The notes beneath the pieces are model-generated. The model was not told the origin of the DNA. It did not search any database and was given only the letters and a program-made list of their open reading frames with translations. Below, piece after piece: positions 34,410 through 45,385 of a stretch of 64,000 bases of DNA (the first letter of the stretch is position 1; each line of letters begins with the position of its first letter). The position numbers were made by a program, and so were the translations under genes. The DNA is from Geosiphon pyriformis (taxonomy: Eukaryota; Glomeromycota; Glomeromycetes; Archaeosporales; Geosiphonaceae): positions 202,094 through 266,093 of the forward strand of contig JAAOMT010000495.1 of assembly GCA_016748015.1 (NCBI GenBank). Reading direction: 5' to 3'.

Positions 34410-35230
34410 TGCTCTGAAAAAGCCCCAGCTATTGAATTCGAACCAGAAAAAGAAAAACCAATAATCAAAATGTTTATGGCTCTTGGATCAATGTCCAATT
34501 GGGCTGACAAAACTGAACAAGAACACTTTACACCACACTCTAAACCCGAAACTCCTGGATGGAATATCCCTTACTCAAAGCCTAAACCAAGGAAACAATG
34601 CTCCTACATTCTCCTTAAATGTAAGGACTGCCACAAAAAACTATCGTCAATGGGAGCCTGCATTTCACCTAAAAAAAAATATGAAAATCATACTTGTTAC
34701 TACTGCAAGGCTTGCCACAGAGAATAATGGGGCCATCTAATAAAAAGAAGTAGAAAATGGAACAACACTTCTTGTTTGACTTGTGGAGATATGCTACCAG
34801 AAAAATGCAATTAGATTAATGTAGCAATAAGAGGAGGAGTCGGTGATCAAATCTGCCAATATGCTTTATCAATTTCAGAAAAGTCAAAGGAGGGACACCC
34901 TTTGATGCAGCATACAACAATACTCTCAACAAACTGTACCATTACCCTCATGATGCCGAAATGATTTTTGACCTAGCAATGGCTTTAATCAATAGAGCCA
35001 CTCAAGAAAATGTTTGTCAAATGAAAGAATCAGAATACATTGCATACACCTTTGAAATTGTTGGATACAACTATGAAAATGAAGTAGAAGTATATCACCA
35101 AATTGCCAGTTACACTTATCTGATCAAAGAAGCTCAAGCTCAATGGCTAGAGCAAATAAATGTTAAATTGTGTGAAGAATGCATAATGCCCTGCGATGAG
35201 CAATAGTGCCCTGAATGCTATGCTTTTAGC
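34410..35230 (+). pseudogene. A3 Cys-rich module
   Basis: Reads FMALGSMSNWADKTEQE, YILLKCKDCHKKLSS, CYYCKACHRE, CLTCGDMLPEKC, then the helical part AEMIFDLAMALINRATQ and the final CEECIMPCDEQ cluster. Same order as in A1 and A2. A one-base shift near 34880 and several stops interrupt it. Confidence 0.72.
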
Positions 35231-36000
35231 ATTCTCCTGCCCAGTAAAAACAATGAAAACAAAATTGAATTTGGAGAACCTGAAGCAACAGAAGAAATTG
35301 AAACAACACCCATCTATCTTATCAAAAGTCAGCCTGCCTTACAACTCAAATACTTTAACAACAATGAACAAGGAATAAAACTTGAAAAAGCACATGAAAT
35401 TGATGCTGAATATGATCTAAGATATCCAGACAAGAATACTCTTGTTCTCAAACCCAAATCTCTCACAAAAATCAACCTCAAAATTGCACTCGAAATCCCA
35501 CCAGGAGTAATGATTCAAATTGTCTCCCGGTTCTTTTTGGCAAGCAAAGAAATCAATGTCAGAGGAGGAATAATTGATGCTGGATATACTGGAGACATTA
35601 CAGTAATGCTTCAAAATGAAATTGACAAATCATTCAAGATTGACCATGTTGAAAAAATTGTCCAAGCTATTTATCTACCCCTAATCAACATTTTAGGTTT
35701 GCAACTAGTCAATCAAAGAGAACAATTAGGAAAAAGCGATAGAGAAACCCAAGGTTTTGGTTCAACTGGATGATTCACAGTTCCAGTTAATATAGCTCTT
35801 AAAACACAGAATAAATCCCACCAGGTTCTCTGACTTCCACAACCAATTACCATTTCACTCTTTGAAGAACATCTGAAAATTTACATCTGCCCAAAGCCAA
35901 CAACCACATAACAAATTTTTGAGTCCAATAAACAAGTCTGCTTGAAACATAATATTTTGATCCTAAACATTTATATTCCAGAAGAAACAAAAAAAGTCTG
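35231..36000 (+). pseudogene. A3 dUTPase domain
   Basis: Motifs: DAEYDLRYPD (motif 1), SRFFLASKEI (motif 2, altered), GIIDAGYTGDI (motif 3 intact), HVEKIVQ (motif 4) and RETQGFGSTG (motif 5 intact) at 35761. The frame runs on into the linker ending LNIYIPEETKK with stops at Gln and Arg positions. Confidence 0.83.
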
Positions 36001-37744
36001 AGTTACTTTTTACAATTCCAACAATTACCCCATAGTTCTATTAAATAACTTAGAAATTGAAGTCATTTACAGTAATATCTTTCAACAAGAACTACCCCAG
36101 ACAGTCCCCAATTTTTTGGAAATCATTGGACATTCACTACCAAAAATCAACCCAAACCCTAGCTCTGAAAACTACCATGTTGTCATAGAAAAACTATCTT
36201 GAATCAACATGAGACAACTTAAATCACAACAATGGAGCCAGCTCAAAGAGCTAATTGTAGAATTTGCCAATATTTTTGCTGAAAACAACAATGACTTAGG
36301 AAGAACCAATTTGGTTCAACACCAAATTTATACAGGAGATGCCAAACCAAAAAGACAACAAGCATATCGAGTTGCTCCAAAAAGCCACCAATTCATCTGA
36401 GAAAAAATACAATGAATGCTTAACAACGGGCTCATCCAACCCTCCATGAGTCCTTGGACTTCACCTGTAGTGTTAGTTAAAAAGAAAAATGGGAAGATAC
36501 AATTTTGTGTTAATTATTGACAATTCAATAGTGTTACAATTGGAGATGCCTACCCTTTTCTCTGAATTGATAACATGTTAGATGTCCTTGAAAAATCCAA
36601 ATACTTTTCAACACTAGATTTAAAAAGTGGTTACTGGCAAGTTGTTATAGATCCCAAAGATCGCCCCAAAACAGCATTTACCATCCAAGGCAGAAATTAT
36701 GAGTTCAATGTAATGCCTTTTAAATTATACAATGCACTAGTAACATTTCAGAGATTAATAGATGTTGTGTACCAAGGATTTCTTTGGAAGTCAGTAGTCA
36801 TTTATCTTGACGATACTGATGTTTATTCTCCATTGTTTGAATTACACTTAAAACACCTGTAAGAAGTTTTCAATAATTACAAAAAGCAGGACTAAAACTC
36901 AACATCGAAAAATGCTACTTTGGAAAAACAAGCTTGGCCTTCTTTGGTTATATTGTTAGTAAAAATGGAATCAAACTGGACTCTGAAAAAATCAGCATTG
37001 TCAAAAACTTCAAAACTCCTCAAAACACTACAGAACTAAAAGGATTTATAGGGTTAGCCTTCTACTATCAGAAGTTTATCAAAGGATTCTCAGAAATTGC
37101 AAAACCTCTCAAACAGCTTACCACCAAAAACATCAAATATGAATGGACTGCTGAATGCCAAAATGCATTTGAAATTCTCAAAGAAAAACTAACAACAGCT
37201 CCAATTCTCGCCTACCCAAATTTCAGCAACCAATTCTAATTAGCAACAGATGCCTCTTATACTGCCTTTGGTGCTATTCTATCACAACTGGATGACAATA
37301 GAAATGAGTAAGTAATTACCTATGCTAGCAGAACATTAAAACCAGCTGAGAAAAATTATCTTGCCACTGAATTAGAAACAGCAGCTGTAATTTGGGCCCT
37401 ACATCATTTCAATCTTTATCTTCAGCCAAAGGAATTTGATATTATCACTGATAATATTGGACTCAAATGGCTTCAGAACAAAAATACTCAGCTAAATACA
37501 AAACAAACCCGATAGACAGAATTTCTAGCAAACTATTTATACATAGTACATCATAAACCAGGAAAACTCCATACCAATGTTGACTGTCTCTCCAGAATGA
37601 GACAAGATTAGAAAAAAAAAACCAACACCCAACTTAACCAACCAAAACAGCCAACAAACAATGAATTCAGAAAACTACAACAATTTTAAACAATATTTGG
37701 AAACATTAACAATCCCAACAGATTGGTCTCCAGATGAAAAATAT
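36001..37744 (+). pseudogene. A3 reverse transcriptase and RNase H
   Basis: RT motifs LTRTL-type finger region are decayed, but STLDLKSGYWQVVIDP, NVMPFKLYNALVTF and VVIYLDDTDVYS (YLDD intact, about 36799-36834) are clear. FFGYIVSKNGIKLDS and LKGFIGLAFYYQKF follow, then RNase H (TDASYTAFGAILSQLDD, FDIITDNIGLKWL). It ends in the spacer before integrase at the joint with B4. Confidence 0.85.
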
Positions 37745-38069
37745 TGACTGCCCAAGCTGTTAATTTAATAATAAATGGATCATCTGAATTGGATTCTAAA
37801 TTGGAGAAATTCAGTGAAACAATTCATCAGAAGATAGAGGGATACTTAGCTAACAACAATTAGGCAATTTATCAAACACCACAATGATGCAATAATCAAA
37901 GAAACTCTAATTGCTTCCAGAATTAACCACATCCATCTTTATTGACCAATCAACAGTGGCAACAAGAAATGCATATTTGCCACTATTGTGGTAAACAAGA
38001 ACATATCCAAATTAACTGCTGCCAGTGTTTAAATAACTACTAATTAGGAAATCAATATCAAAACTCCAA
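37745..38069 (+). pseudogene. B4 Gag C-terminal piece with CCHC knuckle
   Basis: Family B Gag sequence (VNLIINGSSELDSK, HQKIEGYLANN) with the knuckle CHYCGKQEHIQINC (about 37978-38020). It is cut at 38069 by A4; the frame resumes at 42221 once A4 and one 4-bp duplicate (CCAA/CCGA) are removed. Stops replace Gln. Confidence 0.8.
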
Positions 38070-39051
38070 TGTTACCGGAGGTTTTTGGTCTCTTTTCTTG
38101 AATATTGTAAATGTCTGTTGGTTGCAAATTCACGTTTTTTTAGAAGTAGTTAAACCTCCAATAACTGAATTTATCTTCAATTTATCTTCTATAATTTGAA
38201 CTGCTGGGCTTATAATTGGAATGGCTAATTCCTTACCAGTTACTTTATATAGTTACGTTGTAGTAAATGTCAACTCTTTCCCAAAAATTGCTCATCTGGA
38301 AGCTCACTAAAAATATGTAGTTACTTTGCTGTAAAAGTCAACTCTTCTACAGGAATCTTGTCTGTAGGCTACCCTAATGATTGTAATAAAAAAAGAAAAG
38401 AAAAATAAAAGAAATATAAAAGAAATAGAATTCTGTCAAGGGAAACGTTTTCTATCCAGGTCTGGAGTCACTAACAGTTTATTGAAATTGGTAGCTAATC
38501 AATTTCAAAATGTTAGTTGGGTTTTGGGGATTTTCCAAGTACAATAATTAAAGAATTTGGTTTTTTGAATTATTTGATATTTATTTCTTTTTGTGTATAT
38601 AGAAAATGGTTCTAAGTAATAAATCTAAGGTAAGATATATTTTCTCGAAAAGAGAAGCTCTTTTTTTATACAACTTGTCATAACACTATTCTATAAACTT
38701 GAACTTTGCTATTTTCTATAATTTCGCTGAACTAAAGATACATTTTGGTGAACTACAAGTTATTTCTGTGAACTATTAGATATTTTGGCAAACTATTAAT
38801 TATTTTGGCAAATTTTTTACAAATTTTAGCAAACTTTTTGAATGTTACATAGTTCAGGGTATTGCATGATTGATCATCACAATTAGGTTACATTTGTGTT
38901 ATGTACAAATTGGATTATTAATTAAATAATAATTTCGGATATTTTGCTAATGTAATAAGTAATAATTTGAACGATAATATATGCTAATTAATAATAAGAT
39001 TTATAAGGGTAATTTCATGTTAAACAATATCTTTAATTTCGTCTGGTAACA
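38070..39051 (-). repeat. A4 3' LTR (family A, 982 bp)
   Basis: TGTTACC at 38070 and GGTAACA ending 39051. The minus-strand ORF3 ends inside it. Compared with the 5' LTR, the first ~235 bases show about 15 transitions and one transversion by eye. Confidence 0.93.
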
Positions 39052-39739
39052 TAACTTTCTCCTCAAGACTGAGCTCCATCGAAATCCAAGTACTGTCTGT
39101 AATTTCCAGATAATAATCCAAAATTATTGAAGAAATTTGGTCTGAAAATTGTTGAAATTTCAGTTCTGTGAGCTTCCCAATGTATTGAATCTTCAAAGAT
39201 TGTAAAATTGGGTTTTGTAGGACGTTTTCACAAGTGTGGAATAGGTCATAAAGTCTAAGAGCAGCTCTTAGTTTATAACGACTGTTTGTAGGCCCAGCTG
39301 TTGTCTTGAATTCATTGTGGAGTTGTTTCCAAATAGCTTCTTTTGTGAAATTTGCTGCTGTAAGCTCTAGTTTTCGCTCATGAAGTGTTTTTCCAATATA
39401 AAAATATCTATATATTGGAGGGTATTTGCCATTTTCTTCATTAAGACACAGTTGAAGTTTTTGTTGAATAGTAGCATTTGGTGGAATACTAATAGGAGTG
39501 AGCAATAAGTTTTCTCTTAAAGCAAGCTTCAAAAGTTCTGGTAAATGAATTCCAGAATAACTTCTTGTGTTTTTTCTATAAGGGTAATACTTTTGTGAAT
39601 TTGGGACTAAATTTGTAACTATTTCTGTTTGGGTATAATTAATATGTTTTCCAGTGATAGTAATGGATAATTCAGGTATTGTTTTTAAAGCTAACATTAA
39701 TTTTTGAGATAACTGTTGAATATTTTGAGGGATAGTCAT
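39020..39739 (-). CDS. A4 ORF3, intact conserved protein of unknown function
   Basis: The only undisrupted ORF3: 239 codons from ATG 39739 (ATGACTATCCC) to a stop 32 bp inside the 3' LTR. Basic/polar N-terminus (YYPYRKNTRSYSG) and amphipathic helices (PNATIQQKLQLCLNEENG, YFYIGKTLHERKLELTAA, RYKLRAALRLYDLFHTC, LKFQQFSDQISSIIL). A Tyr/Trp-containing C-terminus follows, encoded partly by the LTR tip. No signal peptide or transmembrane helix. It lies in the envelope position and is conserved in family B. The intact frame inside a heavily deleted copy may mean recent insertion or a role in trans. Confidence 0.75.
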   Translation of the reverse strand: MTIPQNIQQLSQKLMLALKTIPELSITITGKHINYTQTEIVTNLVPNSQKYYPYRKNTRSYSGIHLPELLKLALRENLLLTPISIPPNATIQQKLQLCLNEENGKYPPIYRYFYIGKTLHERKLELTAANFTKEAIWKQLHNEFKTTAGPTNSRYKLRAALRLYDLFHTCENVLQNPILQSLKIQYIGKLTELKFQQFSDQISSIILDYYLEITDSTWISMELSLEEKVMLPDEIKDIV

Positions 39740-39849
39740 TATAAGCAATTTGAAATAAAAGAAAATTATTTTTGGTGCATGGGTTTTTATGTTATTTTTG
39801 TTTTGTTTTTGTGAGATTGTTTCTAAATTATAAAAAGATAACTATAATA

Positions 39850-41130
39850 ATAAATTTAAATTAAGTGTTCAAGTTGGGAGGTTGTTCAATGACAACTATT
39901 GGTTCTAAATTTCAGGGAATGTGTACCAATTTGTGAAATTAATGATTCAGGATTGTTTCTGGAATTATAGTGTTTCAAACAATCTCTATGTGCAACTTTT
40001 GCTAGGATTTTGTTATCAAGTCTTAGTTTGTATGATCTGTTGCCTAAAACTTCATAAATAAAGAATGGTCTATCCTATTTATTCTCGAATTTTCTACTCT
40101 ATTGTTTTTCAGCTTTACTTCTGTGTAAGAAAACTTTGTTTCCAATTTTAAATTCATTGGTGACTGGAGGCAATTTGTTATCATGCCATTCTTTTTGTTG
40201 AGCTTAAGAGTGTTCAATATGGGTGGCTGCTATTCGTTGTTTTTCTTCCAATGTGCTAAGCAGAGTGTAGGCTCTTCGCTGAAGCATTTCCTGGAAATTG
40301 TTTTCATCGATTGGTTGTGCTGGGTATGTTTCCACTGTGAAACTAATTGGTAATGTTGCTGTCCTTCTGTAAGTTAAATCAAATGGTGTGTGTTTTGTGG
40401 TATCTTGTTTTAGTGTTCTATATGCTAGTAACACTGATGGGATAAAGATATCCCATTCTTGCTCAAAATTGGTTGAGACTTTGGCTAATGATTCACACAG
40501 TGTCCTATTAAAACATTCTACAAACCCATTTGTTTGTGGATGGTAGGGCGAAGATAATGGTTTCTTGACATTAAATCATTCACAAATTTCCTGGATTAAA
40601 TTGTTTACAAAATGTGTTTCTTGATTAGATAAAAGTTCTATTGAGCATCCATGTTTACAAATAATGTCTTCGTAGATAAAGTTTGCTACTGATTTCGCAT
40701 CTGTTTGTTGAATGGCTCTGGTTTTGGGCCATTTGATGAAATAGTCTACAGCTACTGCAATATAATGGTTTCCTTGGTTTGTGATAGATAGTGGTCCGAC
40801 TAAATTGATACCAACTCAGTTGAAAAGTTGTCCAACTTTAATTGGATTTAATGGTTCAGTAGGGCATGTTCCTCCTTTTCTTTGACAACTATCACAAGAT
40901 TCGACATATTCGTGAATGTCTTTTCTCATTCAAGGCCAAAAGTAGTACTCTAGTGTTCTTTGGGTGGTGTTGTCTTTTCCAAAGTGTGCTGATGAAGGAT
41001 CTGAGTGCATGTTGTATAATATAGTTTCTTTTTTCTGTTCTTGTATTAATCTGAGTGGCTTGTCTGAGTTTTTGAAATTTTGATGATAAATAATGTTGTT
41101 GTGTAGAAAATATTGTTTGGCTTGTTGTTG
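39850..41130 (-). pseudogene. A4 integrase
   Basis: Zinc finger (MHSDPSSAH, CDSCQRKGG). DDE core decayed: VGINLVGPL and LLSNQETHF have Asn for both Asp, while VECFNRTL keeps Glu. A well-kept stretch, LLAYRTLKQDTTKHTPFDLTY (40204-40434 in an open 77-codon frame), precedes the GPY/F block (PFFIYEVLGNRSYKLRL). Both Asp changes are G-to-A, so the enzyme is inactive. Confidence 0.83.
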
Positions 41131-41193
41131 CTTGCAGTGGGTGTAAATTAATTGGTAATACTCTAAAGTTGTTGCATCTGGTGTGGTTGCCAC
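40930..41193 (-). pseudogene. A4 fusion frame: Gag N-terminus joined to integrase N-terminus
   Basis: An open stretch in which the first ~22 Gag residues (ending YTHCKQ) run directly into the pre-integrase segment QAKQYFLHNNIIYHQ. The junction near 41130 lies in a CAAGCAACAACAAGCC sequence, so a short CAA-rich homology may have guided deletion or template switching. Like other Gag starts it has no proper ATG. Confidence 0.7.
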
Positions 41194-41238
41194 TTTGAAT
41201 TTGTTTTTGGTGTGTTGTTTCCATGGGAGAGCACCAAA

Positions 41239-42220
41239 TGTTACTGGAGGTTTTTGGTCTTTTTTCTTGAATATTGTAAATGTCTGTTGGTTGCAAATTC
41301 ACATTTTTTTAGAAGTAGTTGAACCTCTAATAACTGAATTTATCTTTAATTTATCTCCTATAATTTGAACTGCTGGGCTTATAAGTGGAATGGCCAATTT
41401 CTTGCCAGTTACTTTATGTAGTTACATTGTAGTAAATGTCAACTCTTTTCCAGGAATTGCTCATCTGGAAGCTCACTAAAAATGTGTAGTTACTTTGCTG
41501 TGAAAGTCAATTCTTCTACAGGAATCTCATCTGTAGACTACCCTAATGATTATAATAAGAAAATAAAAGAAAAATAAAAAAAATGTAAAAGAAATAGAAT
41601 TCTGTTAAGGGAAACATTTTTTATCCAGGCCTGGAGTCACTAACAGTTTATTGAAATTGGTAGCTAATCAATTTCAAAACATTAGTTGGGTTTTGGGGAT
41701 TTTCCAAGTGCAATAATTAAAGAATTTGATTTTTTGAATTATTTGATATTTATTTCTTTTTGTGTGTATAGAAAATGGTTCTAAGTAATAAATCTAAGGT
41801 AAGATACATTTTCTCAAAAAGAGAAGCTCTTTTTTTATACAACTTGTCATAACACTATTCTATGAACTTGAACTTTGCTATTTTCTATAATTTTGCTGAA
41901 CTAAAGATACATTTCAGTGAACTACAAGTTATTTTTGCAAACTATTAGATATTTCTGCAAACTATCAATTATTTCAGCAAATTTCTTATAAATTTCAGTG
42001 AACTTTTTGAATGTTATATAGTTCAGGGTATTGCATGATTGATCATTGCAATTAGGTTACATTTGTGTTATGTACAAATTGGGTTATTAATTAAATAATA
42101 ATTTCGGATATTTTGCTAATGTAATAAGTAATAATTTGAACGATAATATATGCTAATTAATGATAAGATTTATAAGAGTAATTTCATGCTAAAAAATATC
42201 TCTAATTTTGTCTGGTAACA
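41239..42220 (-). repeat. A4 5' LTR (family A, 982 bp)
   Basis: TGTTACT (41239) to GGTAACA (42220), adjoining the primer-binding site (minus TTTGGTGCTCTCCC, 41225-41238). TATA box and palindromic U3 array in the same positions as in A1. Confidence 0.93.
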
Positions 42221-43490
42221 CCGATTATTGGTTTCCAACTCCGAATCATCAATCAAACTCAGCACTATATCAAACCACTTATCTGCTAATAACACAGCAG
42301 CCAATCTATTAACCACCAATATATCAACCACCAGTTTATTAACTGCAGCCCCAAACAATTTATCAGCCACAAACACTGATAATATATTAACTGCAGCCAC
42401 AATTAATTTATCAATCCCAAACATCAGTTCAAACCCCGCCAAATTCAGCTACTATGACATCAAAAAACCCGAGATCCAGAATTACTTAAAACTGGAGATC
42501 AGCAATGGTAATTTATTAACCAATTTCCAGCTCCTTTCACCAACCAATGGGATCACGTTCTCAGAATTCGGGAACTGGGTATGCCCAAAACCTGAATTTC
42601 CAGAACTATTTAAGTCTTCTGATTACCTTAGAAAATGCCCAATCCAATGAACTGAAAACCAACCTACAATTAACACTTACCAGCAATATCCCACCAGCCA
42701 CCATCACAGAAGACGAGTTGCTTACAGCCATATTTTTTTTTGAAATTGAGGAACTATCAGAAGTTTTTTTGTTTAGTGGAGCTGCTCTTAAGGAAAAATC
42801 TATCATGGCGATATACATTGATGCCAAAATTAATAGCCATTCTATCAAACTGATCTTAGATAGTAGATTAGCTGGCAGCATCATCACAAGACAGCTCATG
42901 GACCAATTAGATCACCAAATTGATTGAGCTGCCAGTACAAGAATAATTACAGCTAATGGAGCCACAAAAACACTTATTGGTGAAATAGATAACCTACCTA
43001 TTAAAATCAATGGCATCATTGTACTAATCAAGGTACTAATCATGGAAGCCACCCAATACTAAGCTTTAGTTGGTAATGATTGGTTGTCCAAAACCAATAC
43101 AACACTCGATTGAAACACCCAAGAGCTCCAGCTTAGCCAAAATGGTCAACACACATGGGTACCAGCCACATGTGGCCATTTCAAGCCCATCACTACGCCA
43201 TCAACACCACTTATTGAATTTGAAGAAGAAAAAGCAAAACCCATCTGGGAAGCATACCAAGTCTTTTGGGCCGACACTGACCACAATGAGTTGCCACTGA
43301 TACTCTCTTGGGACAACAATGGAAAAAGAAAGAAGAAAGAAGAACTTACCTGGAAAACCAATGAACTGATCTGGACTGACAATGATGATAGTGAGATACC
43401 ACCAATTTTAGACTGGGAAAGAAAGAGAAGAAAATGCATAGGAAGAAACCACTACTGCAGAAGAAATAACTAGTGACTGGAAAAGAAAAT
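42221..43490 (+). pseudogene. B4 Gag spacer (PPxY repeats) and protease
   Basis: Begins in the Gag frame with a Tyr/Gln/Pro repeat region in which PPIY and PPVY occur (42300-42340, several Gln now stops). The protease follows (SNIPPATITEDELLTAIFF, IKLILDSRLAGSIITRQLM). The DSG is DSR, so activity is lost. An acidic, Trp-rich tail (WEAYQVFWADTDHNELP) runs to the Cys-rich module. Confidence 0.8.
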
Positions 43491-44350
43491 ACTCACATGA
43501 ACCAATAAAAGAGCCACCATATATACTTCTCAAATATAAGAACTGTGGGAAGAAACTGTTCTCAATAGGAGCTTGGGTAGCGCCAGATGAAAACTACTGG
43601 ATGTGAACCCATTATTATTGCAAGCCCTGCCATAGAGAATGATACGGATATCCAAAACACCAAGGTAAATGGGACAACAAACCATGTTTCACTTGTGAAG
43701 AGCAACTGCTTGATGAAGGAATATGGAATAATATTCTTGGTCAAGAAAGAATGTATAATGCTTCATGCCAATACACAATTTTTATCAGTGACTGGGTAAG
43801 TCATGGTATGTCTATCACAGCAGCATAGCACCAAGCTATATTCTGCCTAGACAGCTACCCACATGATGAGAACGAAATCTGGCAAATGGCAAATGCCAAA
43901 ATCATAGAAGCCATGCCCAGTAAGATCCTGGAAATTAAAAACAACTTGCCTGAACAGGTTGACATCATCCTGATCCCCAACCCAGATGCTTTCTTCAACA
44001 TTGAAACCAACCCAAAAGACTTTTATGAGCATTACCAAAATTTGGCACCCACCAGAAAAAAACAGAAAAAGTGTTTAGCACAACTAAACACTTGACTATA
44101 TAACCACTGTTTAATCCCATATGACTTTCAGTATTGTGACCTCATCTACAATCTATTATCATGCATAATCTACACAATTCCTGAGGAAAAAGAACCAATC
44201 AGCAGCTGCACATTAGAATTGGAATCAATTTTTGATCCCAATTTAAACTCTGATAATGATGACAATGAAAACATTGGTTCTAGCTCCATCCAAAATGGCA
44301 ATAACAATAACTACAATTCCAACTTAAATTCAAACTCTGACTCATAATAT
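43491..44350 (+). pseudogene. B4 Cys-rich module
   Basis: Motifs in order: PPYILLKYKNCGKK, YYCKPCHRE, CFTCEEQLL, CQYTIFISDW, then WQMANAKIIEAMPSKILEI and FYEHYQNLAPTRKKQKK. Remnants of the terminal Cys cluster (43886-44170) and an Asn/Asp-rich spacer follow. The layout equals the family A module, although family A and B sequences have diverged strongly, which supports a conserved function. Confidence 0.73.
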
Positions 44351-44389
44351 GAACAATACATCGTGCTTCCTGACCTCACCAAGAAACAG

Positions 44390-44870
44390 GAACTTAAATA
44401 GTTCAGTAACAATAATGAAGATATTATGCCAGAATGCATACATAATACTGATGCCGAATTTGATCTGAAATATCCAGAAAAAGATGCCATCAAATTGGAA
44501 CCCCATTTGCACACTTACATTGATCTGAAAATAGCACTGGAAATTCCAACAACAACAATGGTTCAATTAGCATCTAGGAGTAGTTTAGCAAAAAGAGGAA
44601 TCAATATTAGAGGAGGAATAATTAATGCAGGATATATAGGAAATATTATTGCTATGTTACAAAATGATTCAAAAAAGGCCTATATTATAGAGCCAAACAA
44701 AAGGATAGTGCAGACAATATTCCTACCTCTGGTAAAAATAGCTCAATTAGTGTTAGTAAGAAACAGAGAAGAATTAGGGATAACAGCTAGAGGAATATAA
44801 GAATTTGGATTCATAAATAGAATAGATATACCAGTCAATATGGCAGAGGAAGAAATTGTTGGTTAAGAAG
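44390..44870 (+). pseudogene. B4 dUTPase-like domain, catalytic residues lost
   Basis: The open frame 44426-44800 shows AEFDLKYPE (motif 1), ASRSSLAKRGI (motif 2 intact), GGIINAGYIGNI (motif 3 with Asn for the catalytic Asp) and PNKRIVQTIFLPL (motif 4). The end reads ITARGI-stop-EFGF instead of GFGSTG (motif 5). Length and order are those of trimeric dUTPases, but loss of both the Asp and the phosphate-binding tail loop predicts no activity. Confidence 0.8.
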
Positions 44871-45385
44871 AAATTATCTCAACCAGTCAAGTAATTTTCA
44901 TTCTACCATATGACCAGTACATGGTAGTTATAAAGAGAAAAGTGAAAGACAAAGATTAAATTTTTGAAGCAGAGACAAGCCTTTGTGAATCAGGAGAGAT
45001 TGGATTCATTAATCTCTATATACCAGCCAAAAGCCACAACCATATTAAAATTCCAATCTACAACACAACAGGAGATACCATTACAATACCAGAGGGAACC
45101 ACTATTGGATACTTGAGCACTGAAATTGAGGATCAACCACCAAGCACTATTCCAGACTTTCCATAATTGTGTAGATATGTAGATATTATATTACAAACCA
45201 TATACGGACGAAATGAATGTTATTTGCTCCAACCAGAACAATTAGAACAAATGAACATGGGAAATTTGGATTCACTCTAACATATACAACTCAAGATATT
45301 ACTCAACAACTTCAATAACATCTTTGTCAGTGAAAACAAATTTGGCAGAACTGATATCATCCAACATTAGATCAAAACTAAAAAT
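44871..45385 (+). pseudogene. B4 beta-rich PR-RT linker
   Basis: Same frame. ESGEIGFINLYIPAKSHN and IPEGTTIGYLSTEI form the short beta-rich block common before RT in gypsy elements. LLQPEQLEQMNMGN and the lead-in FVSENKFGRTDIIQH to RT follow. Three stops. Confidence 0.65.

Larger units (their letters stand above)
34021..37744 (+). mobile_element. LTR-less family A internal fragment A3 (protease to RNase H spacer)
   Basis: Family A sequence collinear with A1 3775 down to about 25: protease (LILNSGSAGS, active Asp now Asn), Cys-rich module (34470-35230), dUTPase (35400-35800), linker, RT (36200-36870) and RNase H (36930-37600). No LTR at either end; the left joint is to B3 protease and the right joint to B4 Gag at about 37745. 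Frequent Gln, Trp and Arg to stop changes. Confidence 0.83.
38070..42220 (-). mobile_element. Internally deleted family A element A4 (LTRs, integrase, ORF3 only)
   Basis: Two 982-bp LTRs flank a minus-strand body that jumps from Gag codon ~22 straight to the RNase H-integrase spacer at about 41130, losing the rest of Gag, protease, Cys module, dUTPase and RT. Primer-binding site, integrase and ORF3 remain. It is inserted in the B4 Gag frame with 4-bp flanks CCAA (38066-38069) and CCGA (42221-42224). The two LTRs differ mainly by transitions. Confidence 0.92.

Noticed and set aside
39020-39739. ORF3 as an envelope glycoprotein
   Set aside because: No signal peptide, transmembrane helix, furin-like site or Cys pattern; the protein is charged and helical.
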